Assembly: GCF_000764225.1 (NCBI RefSeq)
Contig: NZ_JQED01000053.1
Span: forward strand, 1-64,000
Length of the DNA stretch: 64,000 nucleotides
Source of the DNA: Colwellia psychrerythraea
GTDB lineage: Bacteria; Pseudomonadota; Gammaproteobacteria; Enterobacterales; Alteromonadaceae
Direction: 5' to 3'
Under the pieces are notes generated by a model, which was given only the letters and a program-made list of their open reading frames with translations, had not been told where the DNA came from and made no database searches. This document shows, piece by piece, positions 52,027 through 62,217 of the stretch. Numbering within the stretch: position 1 is the stretch's first letter; each line of letters opens with the position of its first letter. The translations under genes and the position numbers were made by a program.

Positions 52027-53397
52027 ATGCATTATTTTAGTAATGTGCCTTTACAGATAACAAACATATCTTGGTTAAATGCAACGAGGGGGTTCTACCT
52101 GCAATCATTCATTTTACTTTGCTGGATATTTAGTTCATTAGTGCACAGTAAAAATGAAATAATAAGACCTAATCAACAGCCCTTAACATTGTCTTCGGCG
52201 ATCAAACGAACGCTCAAAGATAACCCTTCCCTAAAAGTCTTTAAATTTCGTCAAAATGCTCTTGAAGGGCAGTTGCAGTCTCAGGGCTTACGTCCAGCTT
52301 ATGAAGTCGGCTTTGAAATGGAGAATTTTGCCGGTACTGGAAATATAGGTGTCTTCGATAGTACAGAATTCACCCTATCACTGTCATCAGTTTTAGAGTT
52401 AGGTAATAAAAAAGCAGCCCGTGCCGATGTGATTAGTAACCGTAGCACCCAGGTTGCAGCGATGCGTAAAATTGAGGCATTGAACTTATTGAGTGACGTT
52501 AATCGTCGCTATATCGATATCCTTGCAGCCCAAGAGCGTTTGAGCCTAGCTAAAGAGGCGGTATTCCTCGCTGAGGAAACATTAACTGAGGTAGAGAAAC
52601 GTTTTCAAGCGGGAGTTGCACCTAAAGCTGAAATCAAACGAGCACTGGCTGCGGTAGGCAATGCAAGGCTGACAATGTCATCTGAACAACAACAACTAGA
52701 TTACACAAAAGCTGCGCTCGCTATGATGTGGAATGAGATGACACCCTCATTTACCCGTGTTGAGGGAAGTTTGTATCAGTTTTCAACGGATATAGAATTT
52801 AAAACCTTACTGGAAAAAGTGAAACAGAATCCTGAAATTTTAATATATGCCACTCAAGAGCGATTAACAGAAGCACAATTAAGGCTAGCCCGCACGGAGT
52901 CTAGTGCAGATATAAAATGGTCGGTGGGTATTAAGCAAATCCAAATGGTAAATGATACCGCTCTTACTGCTGGTTTTAGCATGCCGTTATTTTCCTCAAA
53001 ACGCAATGTCGGTGCGATTAGCTCAGCACAAGCAGCGCGAGACGAAGTAAGCGTTAAAAGAGAAGCCACCATGATGGCTCTACATAATCAGCTATATCGC
53101 GCTTATTCAAATAGGAAGCAAGCTATTTTTACTGCGAACAATCTGCAAGATAGCATCATACCAACATTGACAGAAGCGTTGAATGAGACTCAGACAGCAT
53201 ACCAAAGAGGTCGCTATAGCTATTTGGATTATTTAAGTGCGAGGCAAGAATTACTCTTTGCTCGTCGTGCCATGATTGACTCTGCAGCAGCTTTACGTTA
53301 TGGCATTCAAATAGAACAACTTATCGCTGAGCCATTGTCTGCCTCGCAGAGCAGCGGTGCGCAACCAAGTAGTTTCGGCAAACAAAGAGCATTTTAA
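52027..53397 (+). CDS. czcC: Outer-membrane efflux channel, CzcC type
   Basis: 456 residues. After a signal or anchor region (about 25-42), the mature chain has the two OEP repeats of the TolC fold: PLTLSSAIKRTLKDNPSLKV, LQSQGLRPAYEVGFEMENFA, AAQERLSLAKEAVFLAEETL, RFQAGVAPKAEIKRALAAVG, later YQRGRYSYLDYLSARQELLF. It forms the trimeric exit duct for the CzcBA pump encoded next. SD AGGA precedes ATG. The adaptor gene starts 10 bases after its stop. Confidence 0.88.
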   Translation: MHYFSNVPLQITNISWLNATRGFYLQSFILLCWIFSSLVHSKNEIIRPNQQPLTLSSAIKRTLKDNPSLKVFKFRQNALEGQLQSQGLRPAYEVGFEMENFAGTGNIGVFDSTEFTLSLSSVLELGNKKAARADVISNRSTQVAAMRKIEALNLLSDVNRRYIDILAAQERLSLAKEAVFLAEETLTEVEKRFQAGVAPKAEIKRALAAVGNARLTMSSEQQQLDYTKAALAMMWNEMTPSFTRVEGSLYQFSTDIEFKTLLEKVKQNPEILIYATQERLTEAQLRLARTESSADIKWSVGIKQIQMVNDTALTAGFSMPLFSSKRNVGAISSAQAARDEVSVKREATMMALHNQLYRAYSNRKQAIFTANNLQDSIIPTLTEALNETQTAYQRGRYSYLDYLSARQELLFARRAMIDSAAALRYGIQIEQLIAEPLSASQSSGAQPSSFGKQRAF

Positions 53398-53407
53398 GGT
53401 ATTTTTC

Positions 53408-54412
53408 ATGACAATTTCCCAAAGAGAAACCAGTAACAAACTAATGAATGACAATAAACTGATTTACCGAGCAATTAGATCCAGCGTTTTATTTTTATTC
53501 ACAATAGCGTTAGGCACCTTAGCCATAACCAATAAAGCGGTAGCGACAGATGATCATGGTCATAACAATGTGCATCAAGATGCAGATAAAAATGAACATA
53601 ATGAAGAAGAAGGGCATGTTGAAATTACCAAAGCAAATGCGAAAAAAGCAGGAATCATCAATGTCACAGCAGGTGGAGGGCAAATAAAAAAAGTGACCAC
53701 TGTTTACGGCCGAATTGTGATTGACTCAAGCGCAATAAGTGAGGTGCGTGCACGATATCCAGGACTGATCATTAAATTAACCGCTAATGTTGGTGATATT
53801 GTTACGGCGGGTGAAAATATTGCTCAAGTAGAATCAAGCGATAGTTTAACGCGTTATAACATTAACGCGCCTATATCAGGAATAATAACAGAGCGACATG
53901 CTAACGCCGGCGAATTAGCCAATCAACAACCGTTATTAACAGTAGAAAATTATCAAGAGCTATGGGGTGAATACAAGATATTTCCAAGTCAACAACAAGC
54001 AATTAAAACGGGTCAACTAGTCACTATTTCATCAACATTTGCGACAACTCAATCGCGTATTATGCATTTGATGGCCAATAAAAATCAGCCATTTATAACG
54101 GCAAGAGTGCCTTTGGATAATCGCAAAGGCTTATGGTTACCGGGACAACTATTAACGGGCAATGTAGTAACTCAGCAAGTGGAGGTGAACTTAGTTATTG
54201 ATAATCAAGCCTTGCAAAAAGTTGAAGGAAAAAACATCATTTTTGTGACAAATAAAGGCGGCTATGAAACGCGGGATATAATACTTGGTCAAACGGATGG
54301 ACAATTTAGTCAAGTTATCTCTGGGCTAAAAGTAGGTGAAGAATATGCGTTGACCAATAGCTATTTGCTAAAAGCTGATTTAGGCAAAGCTGGCGCAGCG
54401 CACGCTCACTAA
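53408..54412 (+). CDS. czcB: RND adaptor, CzcB type
   Basis: 334 residues from ATG 53408 (AAGG upstream); an upstream frame overlaps czcC. A membrane or signal segment (about 23-43) is followed by a His/Asp-rich stretch DDHGHNNVHQDADKNEHNEE, a likely metal-chelating region. Then come the adaptor domains: GQIKKVTTVYGRIVIDSSAI, ARYPGLIIKLTANVGDIVTA, YNINAPISGIITERHANAGE and a C-terminal domain ending AAHAH. The His-rich N-terminus suggests it binds metal in the periplasm for delivery to the pump. Confidence 0.88.
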   Translation: MTISQRETSNKLMNDNKLIYRAIRSSVLFLFTIALGTLAITNKAVATDDHGHNNVHQDADKNEHNEEEGHVEITKANAKKAGIINVTAGGGQIKKVTTVYGRIVIDSSAISEVRARYPGLIIKLTANVGDIVTAGENIAQVESSDSLTRYNINAPISGIITERHANAGELANQQPLLTVENYQELWGEYKIFPSQQQAIKTGQLVTISSTFATTQSRIMHLMANKNQPFITARVPLDNRKGLWLPGQLLTGNVVTQQVEVNLVIDNQALQKVEGKNIIFVTNKGGYETRDIILGQTDGQFSQVISGLKVGEEYALTNSYLLKADLGKAGAAHAH

Positions 54413-54422
54413 GGAGATAAAC

Positions 54423-57400
54423 ATGATTGAATCTATACTACGTTTTTCCATCGCACGCCGTTGGCTGATGATGACCATGATATTTGCCCTCATTGGCCTT
54501 GGTTATTGGAGTTATCACAAACTACCCATAGACGCAGTGCCTGACATTACCAATATTCAAGTGCAAATTAATACCCGTGCACCAGGTTACTCACCACTTG
54601 AAACAGAGCAGCGCATTACTTTTCCCGTAGAAACAGCACTTACGGGCATTCCAAATTTGTCATATACGCGATCTATCTCACGTTATGGTTTATCACAGGT
54701 GACAGTGGTTTTTAGTGAAGATACCGATTTATATTTTGCTCGAAATCTGATCAATGAAAAACTAAGCGCTATTAAAAATAAAATACCAACTGGTTTAGAG
54801 CCTGAAATGGGGCCTATATCAACGGGGTTGGGAGAAATATTTATGTATAGCGTGGTGGCATCACCACAAGCATTAACAGCAACTGGCTTACCGTACGATG
54901 CAACAGCGTTGCGGGAAATTCAAGACTGGATTATTAAACCTCAATTAGCATTAGTGGCCGGTGTTACTGAAATTAACACAATAGGTGGTTATGACAAGCA
55001 ATATCATATCACGCCATTACCTGAGAAAATGCTTGAATTTTCAATATCATTTAAGGATATCAATGTTGCCTTGAATAATAATAACAGCAATCGTGGAGCG
55101 GGTTACATAGAACAAAATGGTCAGCAACTTACGGTTAGAGCGACAGGGCAGCTGGAAAATATTATCGATATAGAGCAAGTTATTGTCAAAGTCATCGATG
55201 ATATTCCGGTGACAATAGCGGATATTGCACAGGTTGCTATTGGCAAATCACTGCGCACTGGTGCTGCAACTTCTGCGGGTAAAGAAATCGTGCTCGGTAG
55301 TGCCATGATGCTGGTGGGAGAGAATTCTCGGGTGGTTGCCTTAGCTGTCGCTAATAAGTTAGAACAAATTAAATTGTCATTGCCTGAAGGCATTCTCGTT
55401 GAGTCAGTCTATGACAGAACGACGCTTGTTGATAAAGCCATGTACTCAGTGCAAAAAAATTTAGTAGAAGGTGCTTTATTAGTCATTGCTGTTTTATTTT
55501 TGTTACTTGGCAATATTCGAGCAGCATTGATCACTGCTGCTGTAATTCCCTTAGCGATGTTAGCGACTATCACAGGCATGGTGAAAGCAGGTGTTTCAGC
55601 CAATTTGATGAGTTTAGGCGCACTTGATTTTGGTCTAATTGTTGATGGCGCAGTCATCATTGTTGAAAACTCAATTAGACGTTTAAGTTATGCTCAAACT
55701 AGACAAAACGGTGTGCTTTCTCGAAAAGAGCGGTTACATGTGGTTTATTCCGCCACCAATGAAGTGATCAGACCAAGCTTATTTGGCGTCTTCATAATAA
55801 CCATTGTTTATATCCCGTTATTTAGTTTAACCGGTGTTGAAGGAAAAATGTTCCACCCGATGGCAGCAACGGTTGTAATGGCGTTAATGGCAGCACTTGT
55901 TTTGTCATTAACCCTTGTACCTGCTGCTGTTGCTTTATTTATGAAGGGGAAAATAAGTGAAAAAGAAAGCCCTGTGATCAGTGCTGCTAAATCTGTGTAT
56001 AAACCACTACTCATTGCAGCAATGAATCTACGTTGGATAATTTTATTCGCGTGTGTTGCTTTGGTTGCTTTTTCAATGTGGTTAGCCACCACACTAGGCT
56101 CTGAATTCATTCCGCAGCTCAATGAAGAAGACATACTTTTGCAAGCTATTCGTATTCCGGGTACAAGTCTAAGCCAGTCAATTGAAATGCAAAAAGCACT
56201 GGAATTAAAAATAAAACAATTTCCTCAAGTTAAAAATGTTTTTTCTAGAATTGGTACCCCTGAAGTGGCCAATGATCCTATGCCCCCTAACATCGCTGAT
56301 ACCTATGTGATGTTAAACCCACGCAGTCAGTGGTCAAATCCAAGGTTAAGTCATGGTGAACTGGCAGCACAAATTGTGGCGTCTGTGGCTGGGCAACCAG
56401 GCAATAATTTTGAGCTCACCCAGCCTATTGAAATGCGCTTTAATGAACTTATTTCTGGTGTGAGAGCTGATTTAGGAATTAAGGTTATTGGTGATGATCT
56501 AACGCAGCTACTCAAATCAGCGAACGCGATTCGAGCAGTGATTGAAAAAATTGACGGGGCTAGCGATATTCAAGTTGAACAAGTGACAGGATTACCTATG
56601 TTATCAATACATCCTAAACGGGTTGAATTAGCACGGTATGGCCTGAATGTCGCACAATTGCAATATGCTTTATCTACGGCCATTGGTGGCGATAATGCTG
56701 GTGTGATTTATGAAGGCGATCGCCGTTTTAATATTGTAGTGAGACTGCCAGAGCAGGTTAGGCAAGATGTCAGCCGATTGAGCGACTTGCCTATTGTTTT
56801 GCCAAATGGGAGCTATGTGCCATTATCAGAAATTGCTGTCTTGACGTTAGCGCCAGCACCGAATCAAATCAGTCGAGAAAATGGTAAACGCCGAATTGTG
56901 GTCACTGCAAATATACGTGGCACTGATTTAGGCTCATTTGTCAAAAAGGCTAAACAACAAATTCAAGATAATATTGATTTACCTGCGGGATACTGGCTCG
57001 AGTATGGTGGTGCCTTCGAGCAATTGGAATCGGCTAGTAAACGTTTAATGATTGTCATTCCATTGACCTTGCTGTTAATTTTAGGGGTGTTAGTTATGGC
57101 ATTTGGCAACCTTAAAGATGCCTTAATTATATTCACAGGGATACCGTTAGCGCTAACGGGTGGTGTTTTTGCGTTGTGGTTTCGTGACATGCCTTTATCT
57201 ATTTCTGCGGGGGTCGGGTTTATTGCCTTGTCAGGTGTCGCAGTACTCAATGGTTTGGTGATGCTTTCCTTTATTCGTGACTTATGTAAAGAGCGGGGAG
57301 AGTTACTTTTGGGCATTATTGACGGTGCAATGATCCGATTACGACCTGTCTTGATGACTGCTTTAGTGGCGGGACTTGGTTTTGTCCCTATGGCGCTTAA

Positions 57401-57539
57401 TATAGGTACGGGTGCAGAAGTGCAACGACCGCTAGCTACCGTAGTGATTGGCGGAATTATCTCCTCTACCTTGCTAACGTTATTGGTACTACCCATACTT
57501 TATCGTATAGCGCATAAAAGCAACTTTAAGGGGAGTTAG
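54423..57539 (+). CDS. czcA: Heavy-metal RND pump, CzcA type
   Basis: 1038 residues with 12 helices. DFGLIVDGAVIIVENSIRRL in helix 4 is the HME-1-type signature of Zn/Co/Cd pumps with the proton-relay Asp residues. Other blocks: ITFPVETALTGIPNLSYTRS, NEEDILLQAIRIPGTSLSQS, QPIEMRFNELISGVRADLGI, IRLRPVLMTALVAGLGFVPM. It exports divalent metal through CzcB and CzcC by proton antiport. 10 bases after czcB. Right after its stop a good SD and MSSNCMITA-stop (57544-57573) may be the truncated start of another gene. Confidence 0.92.
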   Translation: MIESILRFSIARRWLMMTMIFALIGLGYWSYHKLPIDAVPDITNIQVQINTRAPGYSPLETEQRITFPVETALTGIPNLSYTRSISRYGLSQVTVVFSEDTDLYFARNLINEKLSAIKNKIPTGLEPEMGPISTGLGEIFMYSVVASPQALTATGLPYDATALREIQDWIIKPQLALVAGVTEINTIGGYDKQYHITPLPEKMLEFSISFKDINVALNNNNSNRGAGYIEQNGQQLTVRATGQLENIIDIEQVIVKVIDDIPVTIADIAQVAIGKSLRTGAATSAGKEIVLGSAMMLVGENSRVVALAVANKLEQIKLSLPEGILVESVYDRTTLVDKAMYSVQKNLVEGALLVIAVLFLLLGNIRAALITAAVIPLAMLATITGMVKAGVSANLMSLGALDFGLIVDGAVIIVENSIRRLSYAQTRQNGVLSRKERLHVVYSATNEVIRPSLFGVFIITIVYIPLFSLTGVEGKMFHPMAATVVMALMAALVLSLTLVPAAVALFMKGKISEKESPVISAAKSVYKPLLIAAMNLRWIILFACVALVAFSMWLATTLGSEFIPQLNEEDILLQAIRIPGTSLSQSIEMQKALELKIKQFPQVKNVFSRIGTPEVANDPMPPNIADTYVMLNPRSQWSNPRLSHGELAAQIVASVAGQPGNNFELTQPIEMRFNELISGVRADLGIKVIGDDLTQLLKSANAIRAVIEKIDGASDIQVEQVTGLPMLSIHPKRVELARYGLNVAQLQYALSTAIGGDNAGVIYEGDRRFNIVVRLPEQVRQDVSRLSDLPIVLPNGSYVPLSEIAVLTLAPAPNQISRENGKRRIVVTANIRGTDLGSFVKKAKQQIQDNIDLPAGYWLEYGGAFEQLESASKRLMIVIPLTLLLILGVLVMAFGNLKDALIIFTGIPLALTGGVFALWFRDMPLSISAGVGFIALSGVAVLNGLVMLSFIRDLCKERGELLLGIIDGAMIRLRPVLMTALVAGLGFVPMALNIGTGAEVQRPLATVVIGGIISSTLLTLLVLPILYRIAHKSNFKGS

Positions 57540-57706
57540 TAACATGAGCAGTAACTGTATGATAACAGCTTAACGCTCCTTATTTTACTAAACATGAAGC
57601 CATATTATGTATTAGGGGGATGAATCCTGTGTATTAGAAAACATGAAAGGGATTACACATTTTAGTGTGAACACAGTCATCTTGTTATGGTTTCAGCATG
57701 ATTAGC

Positions 57707-58771
57707 TTACAAGATATTTGTTAGCGCTATACCAATGCCAAAGCGTTTTTGGTTAACGTTGTAATCAATCAAACTCTCACCATAACCACTGCTAAATTGG
57801 GCGTAACCTTTTAATTTCCCCCATAATGGAAAGGTAGCGCCGACTTCAACAAAACCATTATGCGTAGCAAAATTCTCACGTCCTTTGAAAGAGAATTCAA
57901 AATCTTTACTGTGTTTGTACACCATACCTAATTCAAAGTGACCCATGTAATCTAAGATATCGGGATTGTCATCACCTTGACCATCTGTTGGCGAAGATTT
58001 TTCATTTTCAGGAACGCGATACCATGGACGAAAGGATAGGGCGAAGTTACGTTTTTCATAAAGGTAATTAATATAAAGGCGATTCCAGCCTCTAGAGAGT
58101 AACTGAGAACGGCCATTAGATTGATGCTCGAAACCGATAATTAAGGCTGAGTTTCCTCCCCACGGGTGGTAATTCAGCGGCGTTACATAGAAGAATTCAG
58201 GTTGATAATTTGTTTCTCTAAATGGTTTAGAAATTTCATCTGCGTAGATTTGCCACCAAGACTCTAGCGTAAAACCAAAAAATAATTGATCGCCTTCATT
58301 CAACCAATAGCCAGTCAGTAAAGGGATTTTTAGGCTTATTTGAAATTTTGCTTCAGCATTTTTTAAATCATCAGCCCAGGTAGAAACAGCTTGATAGGCT
58401 TCCCGGTTAATTTCATCTACATAAGAAAAAGGTAAGATGTAATTCATTTTATGTGGCGTAAGCACATAAGGATCGGCTGCTGTTCTCTTTTCTTTGATTA
58501 TTCTATGGGAAAGTGCCCCCAATTCAATATCTTGTTCTTCGCTATCTTTGAGAATGTTGCGTGCTATCTGTTGTTCGCATTGTGTTTCTATTAGCGCGAG
58601 CGTGGCATTTTTATCGGCACTCTTGATCGCATTAAATAGACATTTGTCAAAAGCTTTTTGGTGAGGAGCTTTTTCGACACTATTGTTATCTGCCTCTGCT
58701 GAAAATGCTTGCGCAGTTAAGAAAAGGGACAGAATTAATGGGTATAGTCCTATAGAAAGTGTTGGTCTCAT
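57707..58771 (-). CDS. pldA: Outer-membrane phospholipase A1
   Basis: 354 residues from ATG 58769-58771 with a signal peptide (PTLSIGLYPLILSLFLTAQA-FSA). The OmpPLA active site is IIGFEHQSNGRSQLLSRGWN, where His and Ser of HxSNGRS and Asn of GWNRLY match the catalytic triad His142/Ser144/Asn156 of E. coli. Calcium-binding residues follow. The barrel ends NVNQKRFGIGIALTNIL. It hydrolyses phospholipids in the outer leaflet of the outer membrane when it dimerises under stress. The N-terminal about 100 residues before the barrel are longer than in E. coli. Monocistronic, convergent with czcA. Confidence 0.9.
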   Translation of the reverse strand: MRPTLSIGLYPLILSLFLTAQAFSAEADNNSVEKAPHQKAFDKCLFNAIKSADKNATLALIETQCEQQIARNILKDSEEQDIELGALSHRIIKEKRTAADPYVLTPHKMNYILPFSYVDEINREAYQAVSTWADDLKNAEAKFQISLKIPLLTGYWLNEGDQLFFGFTLESWWQIYADEISKPFRETNYQPEFFYVTPLNYHPWGGNSALIIGFEHQSNGRSQLLSRGWNRLYINYLYEKRNFALSFRPWYRVPENEKSSPTDGQGDDNPDILDYMGHFELGMVYKHSKDFEFSFKGRENFATHNGFVEVGATFPLWGKLKGYAQFSSGYGESLIDYNVNQKRFGIGIALTNIL

Positions 58772-59071
58772 GATGGCAGATAATTCGAGCAGATATTTGG
58801 ATGGATTATAACTTATTGTGTTATTAATCAACAGTATTTCAAGCACGTAAGTATTGAGAATATGATTCTTAGTAAGTAAAGGTTCTCAAGGTCTGCTGTC
58901 ATTTATAAAACTCATCTTCCTAAATATGTCTAATTATGTCAGCTAATTTCAAAGCATTTCTCTTTGGTTATTGGTCGTATTTTTATCTCGATTAACCGCA
59001 AGTTACCTTTCTTTATTAATGAGGACTTGTATCTTGATTGTTAAATAATGTAACCCAACGTTGGTATCGCA

Positions 59072-62000
59072 ATGAAACTCACCAAGAGCGCCTTAACTAG
59101 CCCAGCAGCCGTCGCTGTAGTTGTTGCCCTAACTTTACTGGTCGGTATGCTCAGTTTATTTAAACTACCTGTTCAGCTTTTTCCTGATATTGAAAGTCCA
59201 CAAATTGCTGTGCAAACCTTTTGGCGCTCAGCATCACCTAAAGAAATAGAATCTGAAATCATTGAACCCCAAGAACAAGTATTACGTGGTATTCCTGGTC
59301 TAGAGTCAATGAACGCTTTTGCCAATAGAGGAAGTGCTTATATCAATTTGTCGTTTGGCGTCGGCACTAATATGGAACAGACTCTAATTGAAGTGATTAG
59401 TCGAATGACACGTGTGGCCAATTTACCACGTGATGCAAGACCTCCTCGTATTATGCTAGGTGGCTTTGGCGGGAATACTCCCGCGCTCACCTTTTTCTTT
59501 TTACAAGCTTTACCAGGCAATGCGCAAGATATAAACCAATATATTGATTTTACCAATGATGTGATTAGACCGCGCCTTGAAGCGGTTGAAGGCGTTGCTG
59601 GTGTACAAACCTTTATGGAACAAAACAGAGAAGAGCTGCAAATCCGATACGATCCGATAAAAGCAGCGGAATATGGTATTGAAATTCCGGAATTGATCGC
59701 ATTAGTTTCTGCAAGTGATGACATCTCAGGGGGATTTGTAGATGTTGGTAGACGGCAATATACCTTGCGATATAGCGGAAAATACAATGTTGATGAGTTA
59801 TCTCAATTAATGCTTGAATCTCGTGGTGGTCGTAATATTCGTTTAAGTGATATTGCAACTGTTAAGGTGCGCCGTAATGATAGACAAGGGCTAGCGGTAC
59901 AAAATGGTAATCCAGCCTTTTCAATGCGCATCGACAGAGCCAATGGCGCTAATGTCTTAGAAACTTTAAACCGTGTGAAATCAGAGGTAGCTTTACTTAA
60001 TAATGAGTTACTTGCGGATAAAAAGTTAGTTATGGTGCAGTCTTTTGATGCCTCTGTTTTTATTTATCGCGCCATAAATTTGGTGACCAGTAATCTATTT
60101 GTCGGGATTGTATTATCGTTATCGGTTTTATGGTTCTTTATTCGCAGAGCTCGGGCTACGTTAATTATTGCTACTGCGATTCCGGTAAGTTTATTGAGTA
60201 CTTTTATCGTCTTGGAAATAACAGGTCGCTCGCTTAATGTTATCTCACTGGCGGGTTTAGCTTTTGCCGTGGGCATGGTGCTTGATGCTGCCATTGTGGT
60301 ATTAGAAAATATCTTACGAATGCGTGATAAGGGATTAGATGAACACGACAGCGCTGAGCAAGGTGCAGGGCAGGTATGGGGGGCTTTACTGGCATCTACT
60401 GCAACAACTGTCGCAATTTTCCTACCGGTGTTTTTCTTAAAAGATATTGAAGGGCAACTTTTTGGTGATTTAGCGTTGACCATTGCTATTGCAGTGTCGG
60501 TTTCACTTATTGTTGCAGTAGTGCTTTTACCTGTTTTAGCAAAATACTTTCTCAAACAGCAAGAAGTAAACGATCCAAATAAAAAACTGTGGCAGAGAAT
60601 TACCCGTTTTGTCATGAATAGCACCAGTAGTCGCGCTAAGCGCTTATCACTTGCTTTAAGCCTATTAATATTGCCGATTGTTATCTCTATCATTGCCCTA
60701 CCTAAACTTGATTATTTACCGCCGGTTAAGCGCGATGCTATTGATGCCAACTTACAGTTTCCACCAGGAGCAAATGTCAAAACCATCGAAAAGGAAATTA
60801 TTCAACCTATGGTGGAACGGTTAAAACCTTATATGGATGGCACTAAAGAGCCTGCTTTGAAGAACTATTATATCTTTGGTGGCTCATTTGGCGGCAGTTT
60901 AGGCGTGAGGGTAAAAGACCAAGACCGCGTTGATGAGCTACTTGATATTGTTCGAAATGAAATACTCATCGACCTACCTGATACGCGAGTATTCGCACGG
61001 CAAGGTAACTTATTTGGTGGTTTTGGTGGTGGCAGACAAGTACAGGTACATTTGCAATCAAAAGATACCAAGGCATTGCAAGAAGTAGCTCGTCAAGGTA
61101 TCGATTGGATTAAAGAAGCGATTGAAGGGGCAAATGTTAATGCTAATCCTGGTCTGGCAATGTCAGAGCCAGAGATTAATTTAAGCCCGAACGATCGTAA
61201 TATTTTAGAGCAAGGTTGGAACCGACGAGATGTAGGTCGCGTGGTGAGAACCATGGGGGATGGTCTATATGTTGGTGAGTATTTTAATGGCAGCAAACGT
61301 TTGAACATGATTTTACGTGCTGATGGTTGGGATGATCCTGATAACTTAGGCGATGTTCCAGTTGTTACGGGAAATGGCAGTGTTACGCCGCTATCTAATT
61401 TAGTCGATATTCAACGAACCGTGGGACCAAGCCGATTAACGCGTATTGATGGACAACGCACCATTAGCTTGAATGTTAACCCGCCAAAAGGTTGGTCACT
61501 AGAAGAAACGATATCGGCATTAAAGTCTCAAATAGAGCCAAAATTACGTAATGTCATGCCAGAGGACGGCAATATTCAATATGGTGGTAGTGCCGATCAG
61601 TTAGATAAAGCGATTAGTGTGATGGCGGACAACTTCGCTTTTGCTTTAGTAATTCTATTTCTATTAATGGCGGCTTTATTCAAGTCAGTCAAGGATAGCT
61701 TATTGGTCGTTATTACCATTCCTTTAGCCACGGTTGGCGGTATTTTAGCATTGCAACTACTTAACCTAACTGTCTTTCAACCACTTGATTTACTCACCAT
61801 GATTGGTTTTATTATCCTGTTGGGATTAGTCGTTAACAACGCTATTTTATTAGTACATCAAACGCGTTTAGGACAACAAGTTGGCCTTGAGCGAACAGAA
61901 GCTATTGAACAAGCGTTAACTTTAAGGTTAAGACCAATTTTTATGAGCACAGCTACGAGTTTTTTTGGCATGTTACCGCTGTTACTTATGCCTGGTGCTG

Positions 62001-62188
62001 GCAGTGTTATATATCGTGGTTTAGCCGCCGTGATTGTCGGCGGGTTAGCCTTTAGTACTCTATTTACAATAGTACTACTGCCATGCTTGTTAAGACTATC
62101 TAAGCACGACTTTTTCTTAGGTCAGAATCTAGATCATAGTAAACAAAATACAGTACAACAATTACCAAGCGATCGCGTGAAAGCGTAA
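59072..62188 (+). CDS. RND efflux pump, hydrophobe/amphiphile type
   Basis: 1038 residues. Blocks: LFPDIESPQIAVQTFWRSAS, PKEIESEIIEPQEQVLRGIP, GLAFAVGMVLDAAIVVLENI (helix 4, one relay Asp), YLPPVKRDAIDANLQFPPGA, RRDVGRVVRTMGDGLYVGEY, ATVGGILALQLLNLTVFQPL, LRLRPIFMSTATSFFGMLPL. This is the AcrB/MexB-like side of the family rather than the Czc side, with substrate likely organic. No Shine-Dalgarno is visible; a palindrome CCAACGTTGG ends 7 bases before the ATG. The adaptor gene follows, the reverse of the usual order, with no outer-membrane channel. Confidence 0.9.
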   Translation: MKLTKSALTSPAAVAVVVALTLLVGMLSLFKLPVQLFPDIESPQIAVQTFWRSASPKEIESEIIEPQEQVLRGIPGLESMNAFANRGSAYINLSFGVGTNMEQTLIEVISRMTRVANLPRDARPPRIMLGGFGGNTPALTFFFLQALPGNAQDINQYIDFTNDVIRPRLEAVEGVAGVQTFMEQNREELQIRYDPIKAAEYGIEIPELIALVSASDDISGGFVDVGRRQYTLRYSGKYNVDELSQLMLESRGGRNIRLSDIATVKVRRNDRQGLAVQNGNPAFSMRIDRANGANVLETLNRVKSEVALLNNELLADKKLVMVQSFDASVFIYRAINLVTSNLFVGIVLSLSVLWFFIRRARATLIIATAIPVSLLSTFIVLEITGRSLNVISLAGLAFAVGMVLDAAIVVLENILRMRDKGLDEHDSAEQGAGQVWGALLASTATTVAIFLPVFFLKDIEGQLFGDLALTIAIAVSVSLIVAVVLLPVLAKYFLKQQEVNDPNKKLWQRITRFVMNSTSSRAKRLSLALSLLILPIVISIIALPKLDYLPPVKRDAIDANLQFPPGANVKTIEKEIIQPMVERLKPYMDGTKEPALKNYYIFGGSFGGSLGVRVKDQDRVDELLDIVRNEILIDLPDTRVFARQGNLFGGFGGGRQVQVHLQSKDTKALQEVARQGIDWIKEAIEGANVNANPGLAMSEPEINLSPNDRNILEQGWNRRDVGRVVRTMGDGLYVGEYFNGSKRLNMILRADGWDDPDNLGDVPVVTGNGSVTPLSNLVDIQRTVGPSRLTRIDGQRTISLNVNPPKGWSLEETISALKSQIEPKLRNVMPEDGNIQYGGSADQLDKAISVMADNFAFALVILFLLMAALFKSVKDSLLVVITIPLATVGGILALQLLNLTVFQPLDLLTMIGFIILLGLVVNNAILLVHQTRLGQQVGLERTEAIEQALTLRLRPIFMSTATSFFGMLPLLLMPGAGSVIYRGLAAVIVGGLAFSTLFTIVLLPCLLRLSKHDFFLGQNLDHSKQNTVQQLPSDRVKA

Positions 62189-62217
62189 TAGCAACTCAAG
62201 AGATTAAGGAACAAATC

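Noticed and set aside
56963..57496. Antisense 177-codon frame in czcA
   Set aside because: Shadow of the conserved pump gene; low-complexity Ser/Thr/Pro/Ile composition.
60064..60693. Antisense 209-codon frame in the third RND pump
   Set aside because: Shadow frame opposite the membrane-helix coding region.
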